From NCBI GenBank assembly GCA_002347965.1, contig DDYN01000041.1, positions 1 to 64,000 of the forward strand: DNA of 64,000 nucleotides. The letters are read 5' to 3'. The position numbers were made by a program, and so were the translations under genes. This stretch comes from UBA2233 sp002347965 [NCBI: Nitrospirae bacterium UBA2233]. GTDB taxonomy: Bacteria > UBA2233. Every line of letters begins with the position of its first letter. Position 1 is the stretch's first letter. The notes under the pieces were generated by a model, which was not told the origin of the DNA, did no database searches, and saw only the letters and a program-made list of their open reading frames with translations. Positions 55,331 to 64,000 of this stretch are shown here, one piece after another.

Positions 55331-56695
55331 ATGAAGCTCAAGGAAATCTTGGCTCAAAAGGTCGAGCGCTGGCGTAAAGAAATCGCCGAGCTCAAGAAAG
55401 AGTACGGCGATACACCCATCCAGGAGATCTCGGTCGAGAGGGTTTTGGGGGGCATGCGAGATTTAAAGACGCTCGTTTGCGAAACCTCGTACTTAGACCC
55501 AATGTCGGGGATCCGCTTTCGGGGGCTGACGATCGCGGAAACGCTCGCACGCCTCCCAAAGAGGCCGGGCAACGAGTACGCCTCTCCCTTGGGCTTCTGG
55601 CATCTTTTGCTGACGGGAGAGGTACCGACGCTGGCCGAGGTTGAGGAGCTCGAGGCGGAGTTTCGCGAGCGTGAGCCCCTGCCCCGTTACGTCTACCACA
55701 TGTTAAGGGATATCCCGATAGATGTCCACCCGATGGCCCAGCTCGCGGGCGCTATCCTGTCACTCCAAAGAGACTCGCTCTTTGCTAAAAAACACGAGGA
55801 AGGCATTCCCAAGGATCAGTACTGGGAGTACTTCTTTGAAGACTCGATGAACCTCATGGCCAAACTCCCGACCATAGCGGCCAACATCTACCGGCGATGC
55901 TACAAGGGGGACACGTATCCCGACCCGGACCCCAAAGAAGACTGGGCCGGCCAGTTCGCCCATTTAATGGGGGTGGACAGCCCTGCATACAAAGAGCTGA
56001 TGCGATTGTTCTTGATCCTCCATTCCGACCATGAATCGGGTAACATTTCCGCCCATACGGGCCATCTGGTGAGCTCCGGACTGGCAGACGTTTACTACAG
56101 CACGGGCGCGATGGTTTGCGGCTTGGCAGGACCCCTGCACGGCCTGGCCAACGAAGAGTGCCTCAAGTGGATACTCAAAATGATGGAGCACTACGGCGGA
56201 ACCCCGACGCACGAGCAGATCGAAGAGTACGCCTGGGAAACGCTAAACTCCGGCCAAGTGGTCCCCGGCTTCGGTCATGCCGTCTTGAGGGTCGTCGACC
56301 CTCGCTACACGGCTCAAAGGGAGTTCGCCCTTAACCACCTGCCGGACGACCCTATCTTCAAGACTGTGAGCGCCATGCTCGATGTCGTCCCCGAGGTCCT
56401 TCAAAAGCAAGGCAAGGCCAAGAACCCATGGCCAAACGTGGATGCCCACTCGGGCTGCCTCCAGTACCATTTCGGCGTGAAGGAGTTCAGCTTCTACACC
56501 GTCCTGTTCGCCGTCTCCAGGGCAATCGGCGTGACAGCAGAGCTCGTCTACGACCGTGCCGTCGGGTTCCCGATCGAGCGGCCTAAGTCCCTCACGGTCG
56601 ACATGCTAAGGGACCTGGCAAGGGAGGTTAAAAGCAAAACAGAAGCGGAGAAAAGGCCCTCGATGGGGGTGATCAAGGGCGGAGGCTCCGAATAA
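55331..56695 (+). CDS. gltA: Citrate synthase, mitochondrial-like type
   Basis: A 454-residue enzyme condensing oxaloacetate and acetyl-CoA. The sequence is closer to mitochondrial than to usual bacterial citrate synthases: LHSDHESGNISAHTGHLVSS, GLAGPLHGLANEE, VVPGFGHAVLRVVDPRY, and NVDAHSG. The catalytic His (LHGLAN, GFGHA) and Asp (NVDAHSG) are present. Such forms occur in Geobacter and some other bacteria. It begins at ATG 55331 (AAAAGGAG). It ends at an intrinsic terminator. Confidence 0.95.
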   Translation: MKLKEILAQKVERWRKEIAELKKEYGDTPIQEISVERVLGGMRDLKTLVCETSYLDPMSGIRFRGLTIAETLARLPKRPGNEYASPLGFWHLLLTGEVPTLAEVEELEAEFREREPLPRYVYHMLRDIPIDVHPMAQLAGAILSLQRDSLFAKKHEEGIPKDQYWEYFFEDSMNLMAKLPTIAANIYRRCYKGDTYPDPDPKEDWAGQFAHLMGVDSPAYKELMRLFLILHSDHESGNISAHTGHLVSSGLADVYYSTGAMVCGLAGPLHGLANEECLKWILKMMEHYGGTPTHEQIEEYAWETLNSGQVVPGFGHAVLRVVDPRYTAQREFALNHLPDDPIFKTVSAMLDVVPEVLQKQGKAKNPWPNVDAHSGCLQYHFGVKEFSFYTVLFAVSRAIGVTAELVYDRAVGFPIERPKSLTVDMLRDLAREVKSKTEAEKRPSMGVIKGGGSE

Positions 56696-56716
56696 CACCG
56701 CCGCCTTTCCTCCTAC

Positions 56717-56746
56717 ACCCGGGTCTAAGGCCCGGGTTTTTTTTTT
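56717..56746 (+). terminator. Intrinsic terminator after the citrate synthase gene
   Basis: 7-bp stem ACCCGGG/CCCGGGT (56717-56723 and 56731-56737), 7-nt loop and a ten-base T run to 56746. Confidence 0.92.
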
Positions 56747-56798
56747 GCCAGAAGGCTGGTAATCTACATGGAGACGGCTACGAACAATCGAGGGTTGA

Positions 56799-58160
56799 AT
56801 GCAGGTGAACGGCAAACGGAATCAACGGGAGTTTTATACGCAGCTTGCCTTTGCCAAGGCGGGTCATGCCACGCCTGAAATGCGCCGCGTTGCCGAAATA
56901 GAGGGCCTAACGCCCGAGTTCATACTCCAGGAGCTTGCAAATGGAAGGCTGATCATTCCGGCCAACATCCGTCACCGTTCGCTAGACCCGATAGGCGTCG
57001 GCATCGCGCTCGCTTGCAAGGTGAACGCCAACATCGGGGCATCTGGCGTTTGCTCGGAACTAGAAGACGAGCTTAAAAAACTGGAAGCCTGCAGGCGATT
57101 TGGCGCGGACACGGTCATGGACTTGACGACGGACAAAGACGTCCGCAGGGCGCGAGAAATCCGTAAGGCCATCCTCGAATGTTCGCCCCTGCCTGTAGGC
57201 ACCGTCCCCATCTACGAAGCGCTTATCCGGGCTCATGGAAGGCCCGAGAACCTCTCGATCGAGCTCTTTTTGGACGTCATCGCCGAGCAGGCCGAAGAAG
57301 GGGTGGATTACTTCACGATCCATGCGGGGCTTCTTCGAGAGCACCTGCCGCTTACGGCCGGTCGTATCACGGGGATCGTGTCTCGCGGGGGGGGGATCAT
57401 GGCCGCCTGGATGGCCGCCCAAAGAAAGCAGAGCTTTCTCTACGAGCATTTCGGCAGGATCCTCGAGGTAATGCGAAGGTTCGACGTCAGCATATCCTTG
57501 GGGGACGCCTTAAGGCCAGGCTCAATCCACGATGCCACCGACAAGGCCCAGTTAGCCGAGCTGAAGACGTTGGGCGAGCTGGCCACGGTCGCGCAGGGCC
57601 AAGACGTCCAGGTGATGATCGAGGGCCCAGGGCACGTTCCATTGGACCAAATCAAGTTCAACATGGAAATCGAGAGGGAGCTTTGCCACGATGCCCCGTT
57701 CTACGTGCTCGGACCTTTGACGACGGACATCGCGGCAGGGTACGATCACATCGCGGGAGCGATCGGGGCCGCTATGGCCGGCATTTACGGGGCGAGCTTG
57801 CTTTGCTACGTCACACCGAAGGAACACCTTGGGCTTCCTTTTTTGGAAGACGTCAAGCAAGGGCTGATTGCGTTCAAGATCGCCGCCCACAGCGTCAACG
57901 TCGCCAAGAAACGCAAAGGGGCGCACAAGAGGGACGAAGCGATGGCCCGCGCGCGCTTTCGCTTTGACTGGGAGGAGCAGTTTTCGCTCGCACTCGACCC
58001 GGAAACCGCCCGCGCCTACCACGACGAAACGCTGGCCGACGAGGAGTACAAGAAGGCACGCTTCTGCTCGATGTGCGGGCCTGGCTTCTGCCCGATGGCC
58101 CTAAGCCAGGACTTGAGGGCCGACGAAACAAACGTAAACAGTGGCCAAACCCCATCCTAG
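56799..58160 (+). CDS. thiC: Phosphomethylpyrimidine synthase
   Basis: A 453-residue radical-SAM enzyme making the pyrimidine moiety of thiamine from AIR. The C-terminal [4Fe-4S] motif CxxCxxxxC (C423, C426, C431 in CSMCGPGFC), the HAGL and SRGG motifs, and [11 protein letters not shown] are present. Closely related BzaF enzymes make 5-hydroxybenzimidazole, so function could differ. ATG 56799 is behind GAGGG. Only about 50 nt separate it from the terminator, too short for a TPP riboswitch. Confidence 0.93.
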   Translation: MQVNGKRNQREFYTQLAFAKAGHATPEMRRVAEIEGLTPEFILQELANGRLIIPANIRHRSLDPIGVGIALACKVNANIGASGVCSELEDELKKLEACRRFGADTVMDLTTDKDVRRAREIRKAILECSPLPVGTVPIYEALIRAHGRPENLSIELFLDVIAEQAEEGVDYFTIHAGLLREHLPLTAGRITGIVSRGGGIMAAWMAAQRKQSFLYEHFGRILEVMRRFDVSISLGDALRPGSIHDATDKAQLAELKTLGELATVAQGQDVQVMIEGPGHVPLDQIKFNMEIERELCHDAPFYVLGPLTTDIAAGYDHIAGAIGAAMAGIYGASLLCYVTPKEHLGLPFLEDVKQGLIAFKIAAHSVNVAKKRKGAHKRDEAMARARFRFDWEEQFSLALDPETARAYHDETLADEEYKKARFCSMCGPGFCPMALSQDLRADETNVNSGQTPS

Positions 58161-58200
58161 CGTGTAGAATACTCTTTTCAAAAAGCTCATACCTAAGAAG

Positions 58201-58276
58201 GGGGCTGTAGCTCAGTTGGGAGAGCGCCGCATTCGCATTGCGGAGGTCGGGGGTTCGACTCCCCTCAGCTCCACCA
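58201..58276 (+). tRNA. tRNA-Ala (anticodon CGC)
   Basis: A 76-nt tRNA with encoded CCA. Acceptor GGGGCTG/CAGCTCC; anticodon stem CCGCA/TGCGG around loop TTCGCAT, anticodon CGC (reads GCG). It shares most of its body with the tRNA-Ala at 5.5 kb. It lies between thiC and menA. Confidence 0.96.
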
Positions 58277-58326
58277 GGCCCCATTGCAGAATCGATTTGA
58301 AAACCAATCGGCGGCGTACGTTTGCA

Positions 58327-59220
58327 ATGGCTTCCCTAAAGGCGTTTTTTATCGCCACGAGGCCGTGGTCGTTCACGATGTCCTTGGTATCGGTTGCCCT
58401 AGGCGGCCTGATCGCCTGGCAAGACGGCAATGTCTCATTAGCGGCACTGCTGCTTACGGCGCTTGGCGCCACGCTCGTGCATGGCGCGACGAACGCGGTC
58501 AACGATTTTTTTGACACCCGCTACGGCGTGGACACATCTCAGGCCCCGACGGCAAGATACAGGCCCCACCCCATCTTCACGGGCCTTCTAAGCCCACGAG
58601 CGCTTCTTTGGGAGGCGTTCGTGTTGTACGGGCTCGCCGGCGCAATCGGCCTGGCCCTGATGCTACGGTATTCTGCGTGGGTCTTTTGGGTCGGGCTTGC
58701 CGGGTTTTTAGTAAGCTTCTTGTATACGGCAAGGCCCGTGGCGGCAAAATACAGGGCCTTGGGCGAGATTAGCGTGTTCCTCGCATGGGGCCCTTTGATG
58801 GTCGAGGGCGCCTACGCCGTCCAACGCGACGGCCTTTCGGTCAAGGCCTTTTGGGTGTCGTTGCCCATAGGGCTTCTTGTCGCGCTCGTTTTGTTCGCCA
58901 ACAACGCGCGCGACATCGCCTACGACGCCTCCAGGAACATCCAAACCACGGCGGGCCTTTTAGGAAGCCAAAAAAGCCTGCGAGCGTTCATCGCCTTGAT
59001 TGCCCTGGCCTACCTCTTGGTCGTGGCCATGGTACTCTTAGGCGTCCTAAGCCCTTTTGGGCTCTTGGTTTTTTTCTCCGTCCCGGCGGCCGTTAAGCTA
59101 GTCCGAAGTTTTCTTGAGGGCTTCCCCGACGCGGCCGATGCGCTGACAGCCAGGCTGAACCTCGCCTTCGGCTCGCTGGTTTGCCTTGCGCTCTTTCTTG
59201 AAGGGATCGCCGCGCGATGA
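58327..59220 (+). CDS. menA: UbiA-family prenyltransferase, MenA type
   Basis: A 297-residue integral membrane enzyme with about nine helices that attaches a polyprenyl chain to 1,4-dihydroxy-2-naphthoate. The two Asp-rich motifs are NDFFDTRYGVD (59-69) and NNARDIAYD (about 188-196). The latter form is typical of MenA. This implies menaquinone respiration, agreeing with the cytochrome genes. I start at ATG 58327; the frame extends into the tRNA but is not coding there. It overlaps the next gene by 4 bp. Confidence 0.85.
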   Translation: MASLKAFFIATRPWSFTMSLVSVALGGLIAWQDGNVSLAALLLTALGATLVHGATNAVNDFFDTRYGVDTSQAPTARYRPHPIFTGLLSPRALLWEAFVLYGLAGAIGLALMLRYSAWVFWVGLAGFLVSFLYTARPVAAKYRALGEISVFLAWGPLMVEGAYAVQRDGLSVKAFWVSLPIGLLVALVLFANNARDIAYDASRNIQTTAGLLGSQKSLRAFIALIALAYLLVVAMVLLGVLSPFGLLVFFSVPAAVKLVRSFLEGFPDAADALTARLNLAFGSLVCLALFLEGIAAR

Positions 59221-59813
59221 CGCTTTTTGGTATCCTTCTTGCCGCCGCAGCGTGGTTTGCGACGTTCGGAATCGAGGCGGGAAACTTTTGGGTAAAAATT
59301 GGTATTTCCGTGGCATGCGTCTGCGTGTACGCGCTTATCGTCGAAAGGCCGCGCTTGCGTTTCCGGGCGACATCCATCTTTTTTGGCGCAATCTCCGCCG
59401 CGGCGCTCTACGGGATCTTTTATGCAGGCTACGCCTTGGCTCCGGTGCTCGTCCCCAACGCCCATGCGCACGTAGGCACGATCTACGCGCTCGGTGAGGG
59501 CAGCTCGAGGGTTTGGGTCTGCTTATTGCTGGTGTTCATCACCTCTCCAGGGGAAGAAATATTTTGGCGAGGGTTTTTGCAGGAACGGCTCATGCGTACC
59601 TACGGCGTCCTGCCAGGGTTTTTTGCCGCTACGGCGCTTTACGGGGCCGTGCACGTGTTTTCTGGCAACTCGATGCTGATCCTCTCGGCGCTCGTCGCGG
59701 GCGGGTTCTGGGGATTTCTTTACGCATTAGGCCGCGACCTCGCACCGCTGATTGTATCGCACGCGCTGTTCACGGCCGTGATCTTCACGCTCGCACCCAT
59801 CGGGCAGGCATAA
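59217..59813 (+). CDS. CPBP (CAAX protease / bacteriocin-processing) family membrane protease
   Basis: A 198-residue protein with six or more membrane helices. Motif 1 EExxxR is seen in PGEEIFWRGF (E113, E114, R118), motif 2 in YGAVHVF (H146) and motif 3 in IVSHALF (H182). These form the zinc or glutamate active site of the CPBP group. It is coupled to menA by an ATGA overlap; substrate unknown. Confidence 0.9.
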   Translation: MTLFGILLAAAAWFATFGIEAGNFWVKIGISVACVCVYALIVERPRLRFRATSIFFGAISAAALYGIFYAGYALAPVLVPNAHAHVGTIYALGEGSSRVWVCLLLVFITSPGEEIFWRGFLQERLMRTYGVLPGFFAATALYGAVHVFSGNSMLILSALVAGGFWGFLYALGRDLAPLIVSHALFTAVIFTLAPIGQA

Positions 59814-59872
59814 GAAAGAAGAATCGAGCTGCCATCAGGCGACAAAAACGGCGGATGCCAGCGCTATTTTGC

Positions 59873-61045
59873 CTATCCCCCCAGCGCGACGATCCCTGGC
59901 AGCGTCTTGCCCTCCAAAAACTCGAGGAACGCCCCGCCTGCCGTCGAGATAAAAGAAAAGGTGCTGGCAAGCCCAAGCCGCTCGATCGCCTCGTCTGTCT
60001 CGCCCCCGCCAGCCACGCGAAACGCGCCGGCCTGGGACACGGCAAACGCCACCCCGTAGGTTCCTAGGGCAAACGAAGGAACCTCGAACATCCCCATCGG
60101 CCCGTTCCAAAGCACCGTCATGGAGCCCTCGAGCCCTTCTTTGAACAGCTGGACGCTGGCAGGGCCGATGTCGAGCGCCTGCGCCTCCTTCGGGATCATG
60201 CCCACGGGAACGTAGGTCGCGCGCGGAACATCCGGGCCCTCCCCCACGCCCGCATCGCACGGCAAAAGAAGCGTACAGCCCGAGCCTTTGACCGACTCCA
60301 GGACTTCGAGCGCCTTCTTTAGCATATCGTCCTCGACAAGGCTCTTGCCCAGGTTATGACCGAGCGCCTTAAGGAAGGTGTTGGCCATCGCCCCGCCGAT
60401 CAGAAGCCGGTCGGTCTTTTTGAGAAGATTCTCGATCAGGCCGATTTTCGTCGAAACCTTCGCTCCGCCCAAAACGACGCTCAAGGGCCGTTTGGGGTCT
60501 TCTAGCACCCACTTAAGACTCATGACCTCGCGCGTGAGCAAGAGTCCGGCGGCCTTTTCTTCGGCAAACCTGGCCACGCCGGCGACGGATGCGTGCGCCC
60601 TGTGGCTCGAGGCGAAGGCATCGTTGACGAACACGTCGCAAAGTTGGGCGTATGCCTTTGCTAGATGCTCGTCGTCCTTCTCCTCGCCGGGCTCGAACCG
60701 GACGTTTTCTAAAACGAGCACCTCCTTGCCGGGCTCTAACGACCCGATTTCGCGCGCTACAGACTCGCCCACCGTCTCGGGGACAAACCGAACGGGCATG
60801 CCGAGCAACTCTCCTAGCCGCTCGGCAACCGGTTTGAGAGAGTAAGCCGAGTCTTTCCCCTTGGGCCTTCCTAGGTGCGACATGACGGCCACTTTGGCGC
60901 CATTATCGAGGCACAGCCGAATCGTCGGCAGGCTTGCACGAATGCGAAAATCGTCGGAAACTTCGCCGTTTTTAACGGGGACGTTCAAGTCGGCCCGGAT
61001 GAGAACGCGCTTATTTTTTAGCTCAAGCTTTTCGATCGAGCGCAC
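59873..61045 (-). CDS. pgk: Phosphoglycerate kinase
   Basis: A 390-residue glycolytic kinase. N-terminal RADLNVPVKNGEVSDDFRI, the SHLGRPKG and ENVRFEPGE motifs, FVNDAFASSHRAHAS, and the nucleotide-binding GGAKVSTKI and WNGPMGMFE are all intact. GTG start at 61045. It follows gap by 12 bp. Confidence 0.97.
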   Translation of the reverse strand: MRSIEKLELKNKRVLIRADLNVPVKNGEVSDDFRIRASLPTIRLCLDNGAKVAVMSHLGRPKGKDSAYSLKPVAERLGELLGMPVRFVPETVGESVAREIGSLEPGKEVLVLENVRFEPGEEKDDEHLAKAYAQLCDVFVNDAFASSHRAHASVAGVARFAEEKAAGLLLTREVMSLKWVLEDPKRPLSVVLGGAKVSTKIGLIENLLKKTDRLLIGGAMANTFLKALGHNLGKSLVEDDMLKKALEVLESVKGSGCTLLLPCDAGVGEGPDVPRATYVPVGMIPKEAQALDIGPASVQLFKEGLEGSMTVLWNGPMGMFEVPSFALGTYGVAFAVSQAGAFRVAGGGETDEAIERLGLASTFSFISTAGGAFLEFLEGKTLPGIVALGG

Positions 61046-61057
61046 GGGAACCCTCCC

Positions 61058-62113
<1,056 letters not shown>

Positions 62114-62182
62114 TTATCTTAACACAGTAAAACGCCTCATCCGCAAGGGCTCATGGGGGAGGCCAAAAGGCCTATGAAGGGC

Positions 62183-63367
62183 CTATAAATCCATAATCTT
62201 GCCGATGATCTCCTTCATGATCTCCGATGTACCTCCCCCGATCGATAGGAGCCTTGTGTCCCTGTAGGCCCTGGCCACGGGGAACTCTTCGATGTAGCCA
62301 TAGCCTCCATGAAGCTGGACACACTCGTCGGCCACGAGCTTGGCCACCTCGGTTGCAAACAACTTTGCCATAGATATCTCTTTGACGAGCTCGAAAGGGA
62401 CAGCGTGCGCCGGGTCGGCACTCTGGGCGCTGTCGAACGAATCAAACGCCCCGCACACGTCGTAAACGAACGAGCGCGCCACGGCGACCCGTGTTGCCAT
62501 GTCCACGACCTTGTGGCGATTCACCTGGAACTTGATGATCGGACGGCCGAAGGCCTGTCGGTCTCTGGCGTACTGAATGGTTAAATCTAGCAACAGCTGC
62601 GAGCCGGCAACGGCCGATACGGCGGCTATCAACCTCTCTCCCTGGAAATTCTGCATGATATAGTAAAATCCCATGTTCTCCTCACCCAAGAGGTACTCTT
62701 TCGGTACCCTGGCATCCTCGAACACCAGCTCAGCCGTGTCCGAAGAGTGATTGCCCATTTTCTTGAGTTTTTTGGCCACCTGGAGCCCGGGCGTGTCCGT
62801 AGGGAACAAAAAGAAGCTGATCCCGTGCAGGCCTTGCTCGGGCGCGGTCTTGGCGGCAAGCGTCAAGAAATCGGCGTTGGCGCCGTTGGTGATGAAGAGC
62901 TTGGAGCCGTTGATCACGTACTCCCCGCCGTCTTTTTTGGCGCTCGTTTTGATCGCGCCCACGTCCGAACCGGCTTGAGGCTCGGTAATCGCGAGCGCGG
63001 CAAGCTTCTCGCCCCGTATGGCCGGCTTCAAGAACCTCTCGACCTGCTCTGGACTGCCAAGCTTGCCTATGATCGGGGTGGCCATGTCGGTGTGAACCAT
63101 GATGCCCATCGGAAAACCGGAGACACCGCACCTAGGCAGCTCTTCTGCCATAACGACGGTGTAGAGATAGTCCGCCCCCGCCCCGCCATGCTCTTCTTTG
63201 TGCCTTAGCCCCAAGAACCCGAGTTCTCCCATGCGCCGAAGGACCGACTTGGGCCACTCGCCTTTTTCTTCCCAGTCGAGCGTGTAAGGCGCCACCTCTT
63301 TTTCGATAAACTGCCGGAAATTACGCCGAAAAATCCCGTGCTCTTCTTGAAAACATCCTCTCGACAT
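62183..63367 (-). CDS. Acyl-CoA dehydrogenase
   Basis: A 394-residue flavoenzyme for alpha-beta dehydrogenation of an acyl-CoA. It has LAALAITEPQAGSDVGAIKT, ITNGANADF, FEDARVPKEYLLGEE and RQAFGRPIIKFQ. The usual catalytic Glu near the C-terminus (MCAD type) is replaced by Gly in SIGGGTSEIM (about 376-383), while E244 in GERL sits where isovaleryl- and long-chain dehydrogenases hold theirs. The start is ATG 63367 behind GAGGAGGG. A short hairpin (63404-63424) lies in its leader. An FadR-like site is 62 bp upstream. Confidence 0.92.
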   Translation of the reverse strand: MSRGCFQEEHGIFRRNFRQFIEKEVAPYTLDWEEKGEWPKSVLRRMGELGFLGLRHKEEHGGAGADYLYTVVMAEELPRCGVSGFPMGIMVHTDMATPIIGKLGSPEQVERFLKPAIRGEKLAALAITEPQAGSDVGAIKTSAKKDGGEYVINGSKLFITNGANADFLTLAAKTAPEQGLHGISFFLFPTDTPGLQVAKKLKKMGNHSSDTAELVFEDARVPKEYLLGEENMGFYYIMQNFQGERLIAAVSAVAGSQLLLDLTIQYARDRQAFGRPIIKFQVNRHKVVDMATRVAVARSFVYDVCGAFDSFDSAQSADPAHAVPFELVKEISMAKLFATEVAKLVADECVQLHGGYGYIEEFPVARAYRDTRLLSIGGGTSEIMKEIIGKIMDL

Positions 63368-63428
63368 CCTAGGCCCTCCTCGGTTTTGGCAGGCATAAAC
63401 ATCGCGGGCACTACGAAGGCCCGCAAAC

Positions 63429-63446
63429 TGAATGATTATTCATACC
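63429..63446. promoter_or_regulatory. FadR-like (TetR family) operator between acyl-CoA dehydrogenase and epimerase genes
   Basis: TGAATGATTATTCATACC matches TGAATGAMTANTCATTCA in 7 of 7 left-arm and 5 of 7 right-arm bases, with the same 4-bp centre. It overlaps a possible minus-strand -10 (TATGAAT). It is shared by two divergent genes of fatty/branched acyl-CoA breakdown. Confidence 0.55.
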
Positions 63447-63552
63447 ACGTTTTTCACCGAGAGCAAAGGGGCATCTTGTGGCGGTAGCCCTATTCGTCCT
63501 TGCCGTGCTACGATACAAACAAACAAAAAACGAGTTTCACGAAGGAGGGTCT

Positions 63553-64000
63553 ATGCCTGATATGGATGTACGAGGAACGCTCCTGGGCGTTGACCACATC
63601 GGCATCGCCGTAGACAACCTAAGCGAGGCGATCGAGCGCTTTCAAAGACTTTTGGGCGGGCCTCCGGAATCAACCGAAGAGGTGGAGGAGTATGGCGTCA
63701 AAACAGCCTTCTTCGGCGTAGGGGAGACGAACCTCGAGCTGCTCGAGCCCTTGGCCCAGCAGAGCCCGATAGCAAAGTTTCTGCAAAAACGCGGGCCCGG
63801 CGTGCACCATGTCTGCTTGAGCGTCAGTAACCTGGAAGGGCTCTTGCAAGCCCTTAAGTCTGCGGGCGTCCGCCTGATCGACGAGACGCCCAGAAAGGGC
63901 GCGCATGGCAAGCGCGTGGCCTTTGTCCACCCTAACGCGCTTTGTGGCGTGCTTTTGGAGCTCAGCGAACAAATGCCTCATAGCGAAGACCCACCCCGAT
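63553..64000 (+). CDS. mce: Methylmalonyl-CoA epimerase (runs past the right edge)
   Basis: At least 149 residues with no stop before the window ends. The vicinal-oxygen-chelate repeats begin VDHIGIAV (H15 metal ligand), NLELLEPL and GVHHVCLSV, with the last metal Glu in VLLELSE. It converts (S)- to (R)-methylmalonyl-CoA in propionyl-CoA catabolism. It starts at ATG 63553 behind GAAGGAGG. It is divergent from acyl-CoA dehydrogenase and may be the head of a propionate/branched-chain operon. Confidence 0.92.
   Translation, partial: MPDMDVRGTLLGVDHIGIAVDNLSEAIERFQRLLGGPPESTEEVEEYGVKTAFFGVGETNLELLEPLAQQSPIAKFLQKRGPGVHHVCLSVSNLEGLLQALKSAGVRLIDETPRKGAHGKRVAFVHPNALCGVLLELSEQMPHSEDPPR

Noticed and set aside
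57179-57967. A 262-codon open frame inside thiC in another phase
   Set aside because: Composition is that of a shadow frame and thiC is complete with its cluster motif.

Overview
A 64 kb stretch of about 57% GC chromosomal DNA from a Gram-negative, probably rod-shaped bacterium. Outer-membrane lipoproteins, a PpiD/SurA-type chaperone and an AsmA-like protein point to a diderm cell; mreBCD-mrdA-rodA points to a rod. The gene mix includes NtrC-family signalling with a QseG-like lipoprotein, RpoH, a mitochondrial-type citrate synthase, a free-standing methionine-synthase reactivation protein, multihaem cytochromes, MenA (menaquinone) and GatCAB. It looks most like the deltaproteobacterial / Desulfobacterota / SAR324 / Nitrospirota part of the tree; I cannot place it more precisely from the sequence. 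I see no mobile element, prophage, CRISPR array or rRNA. Gene density is very high, and 1-26 bp overlaps between neighbours are common.

Layout. 1-5.1 kb (minus): sensor kinase - lipoprotein - response regulator (GlrK/QseG/GlrR type), then dnaX-ybaB-recR. 5.1-5.6 kb: SRP RNA, two tRNA-Ser and a divergent tRNA-Ala. 5.7-9.4 kb: diguanylate cyclase, SCP2 protein, coaE, ispA. 8.6-12.5 kb (minus): operon rtcB - rpoH - lipB - ispA. 12.7-15.8 kb: class IV aminotransferase, TlpA thioredoxin, MAPEG protein, rodA. 15.9-22.1 kb: mreB-mreC-mreD-mrdA-ppiD. 22.2-24 kb: lone ExbB/TolQ protein and TerC. 24.3-39.7 kb: a long plus-strand run of gdhA, pgpA, gatCAB, asmA-like, nicotinate phosphoribosyltransferase, mtnA, glnE, ilvE, comM. 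39.7-41.8 kb (minus): cmoA - membrane methyltransferase - bioD. 42-48.8 kb: a tightly packed operon joining a sensor kinase and two response regulators to the potassium transporter genes trkA-trkA-(small membrane protein)-trkH. 49-50.4 kb (minus): MetH reactivation protein and M48 lipoprotein protease. 50.5-53.6 kb: two multihaem cytochromes, a GalT-family protein and a phosphoesterase. 53.9-58.3 kb: rho, citrate synthase, thiC, tRNA-Ala. 58.3-64 kb: menA, CPBP protease, gap-pgk (minus), acyl-CoA dehydrogenase (minus) and methylmalonyl-CoA epimerase (runs off the end).

Most of the window is housekeeping. The most informative non-gene signals are two 18-bp palindromes that match the acyl-CoA-responsive TetR/FadR operator, one before the SCP2 lipid-carrier gene and one between acyl-CoA dehydrogenase and the epimerase. 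They suggest a fatty-acid regulon. Other points worth following are the sensor-TrkAAH operon with its unnamed 64-residue membrane protein, the coupling of RNA ligase rtcB to the heat-shock sigma gene, the tri-/tetrahaem cytochrome pair, and strong over-representation of the palindrome CTCGAG.
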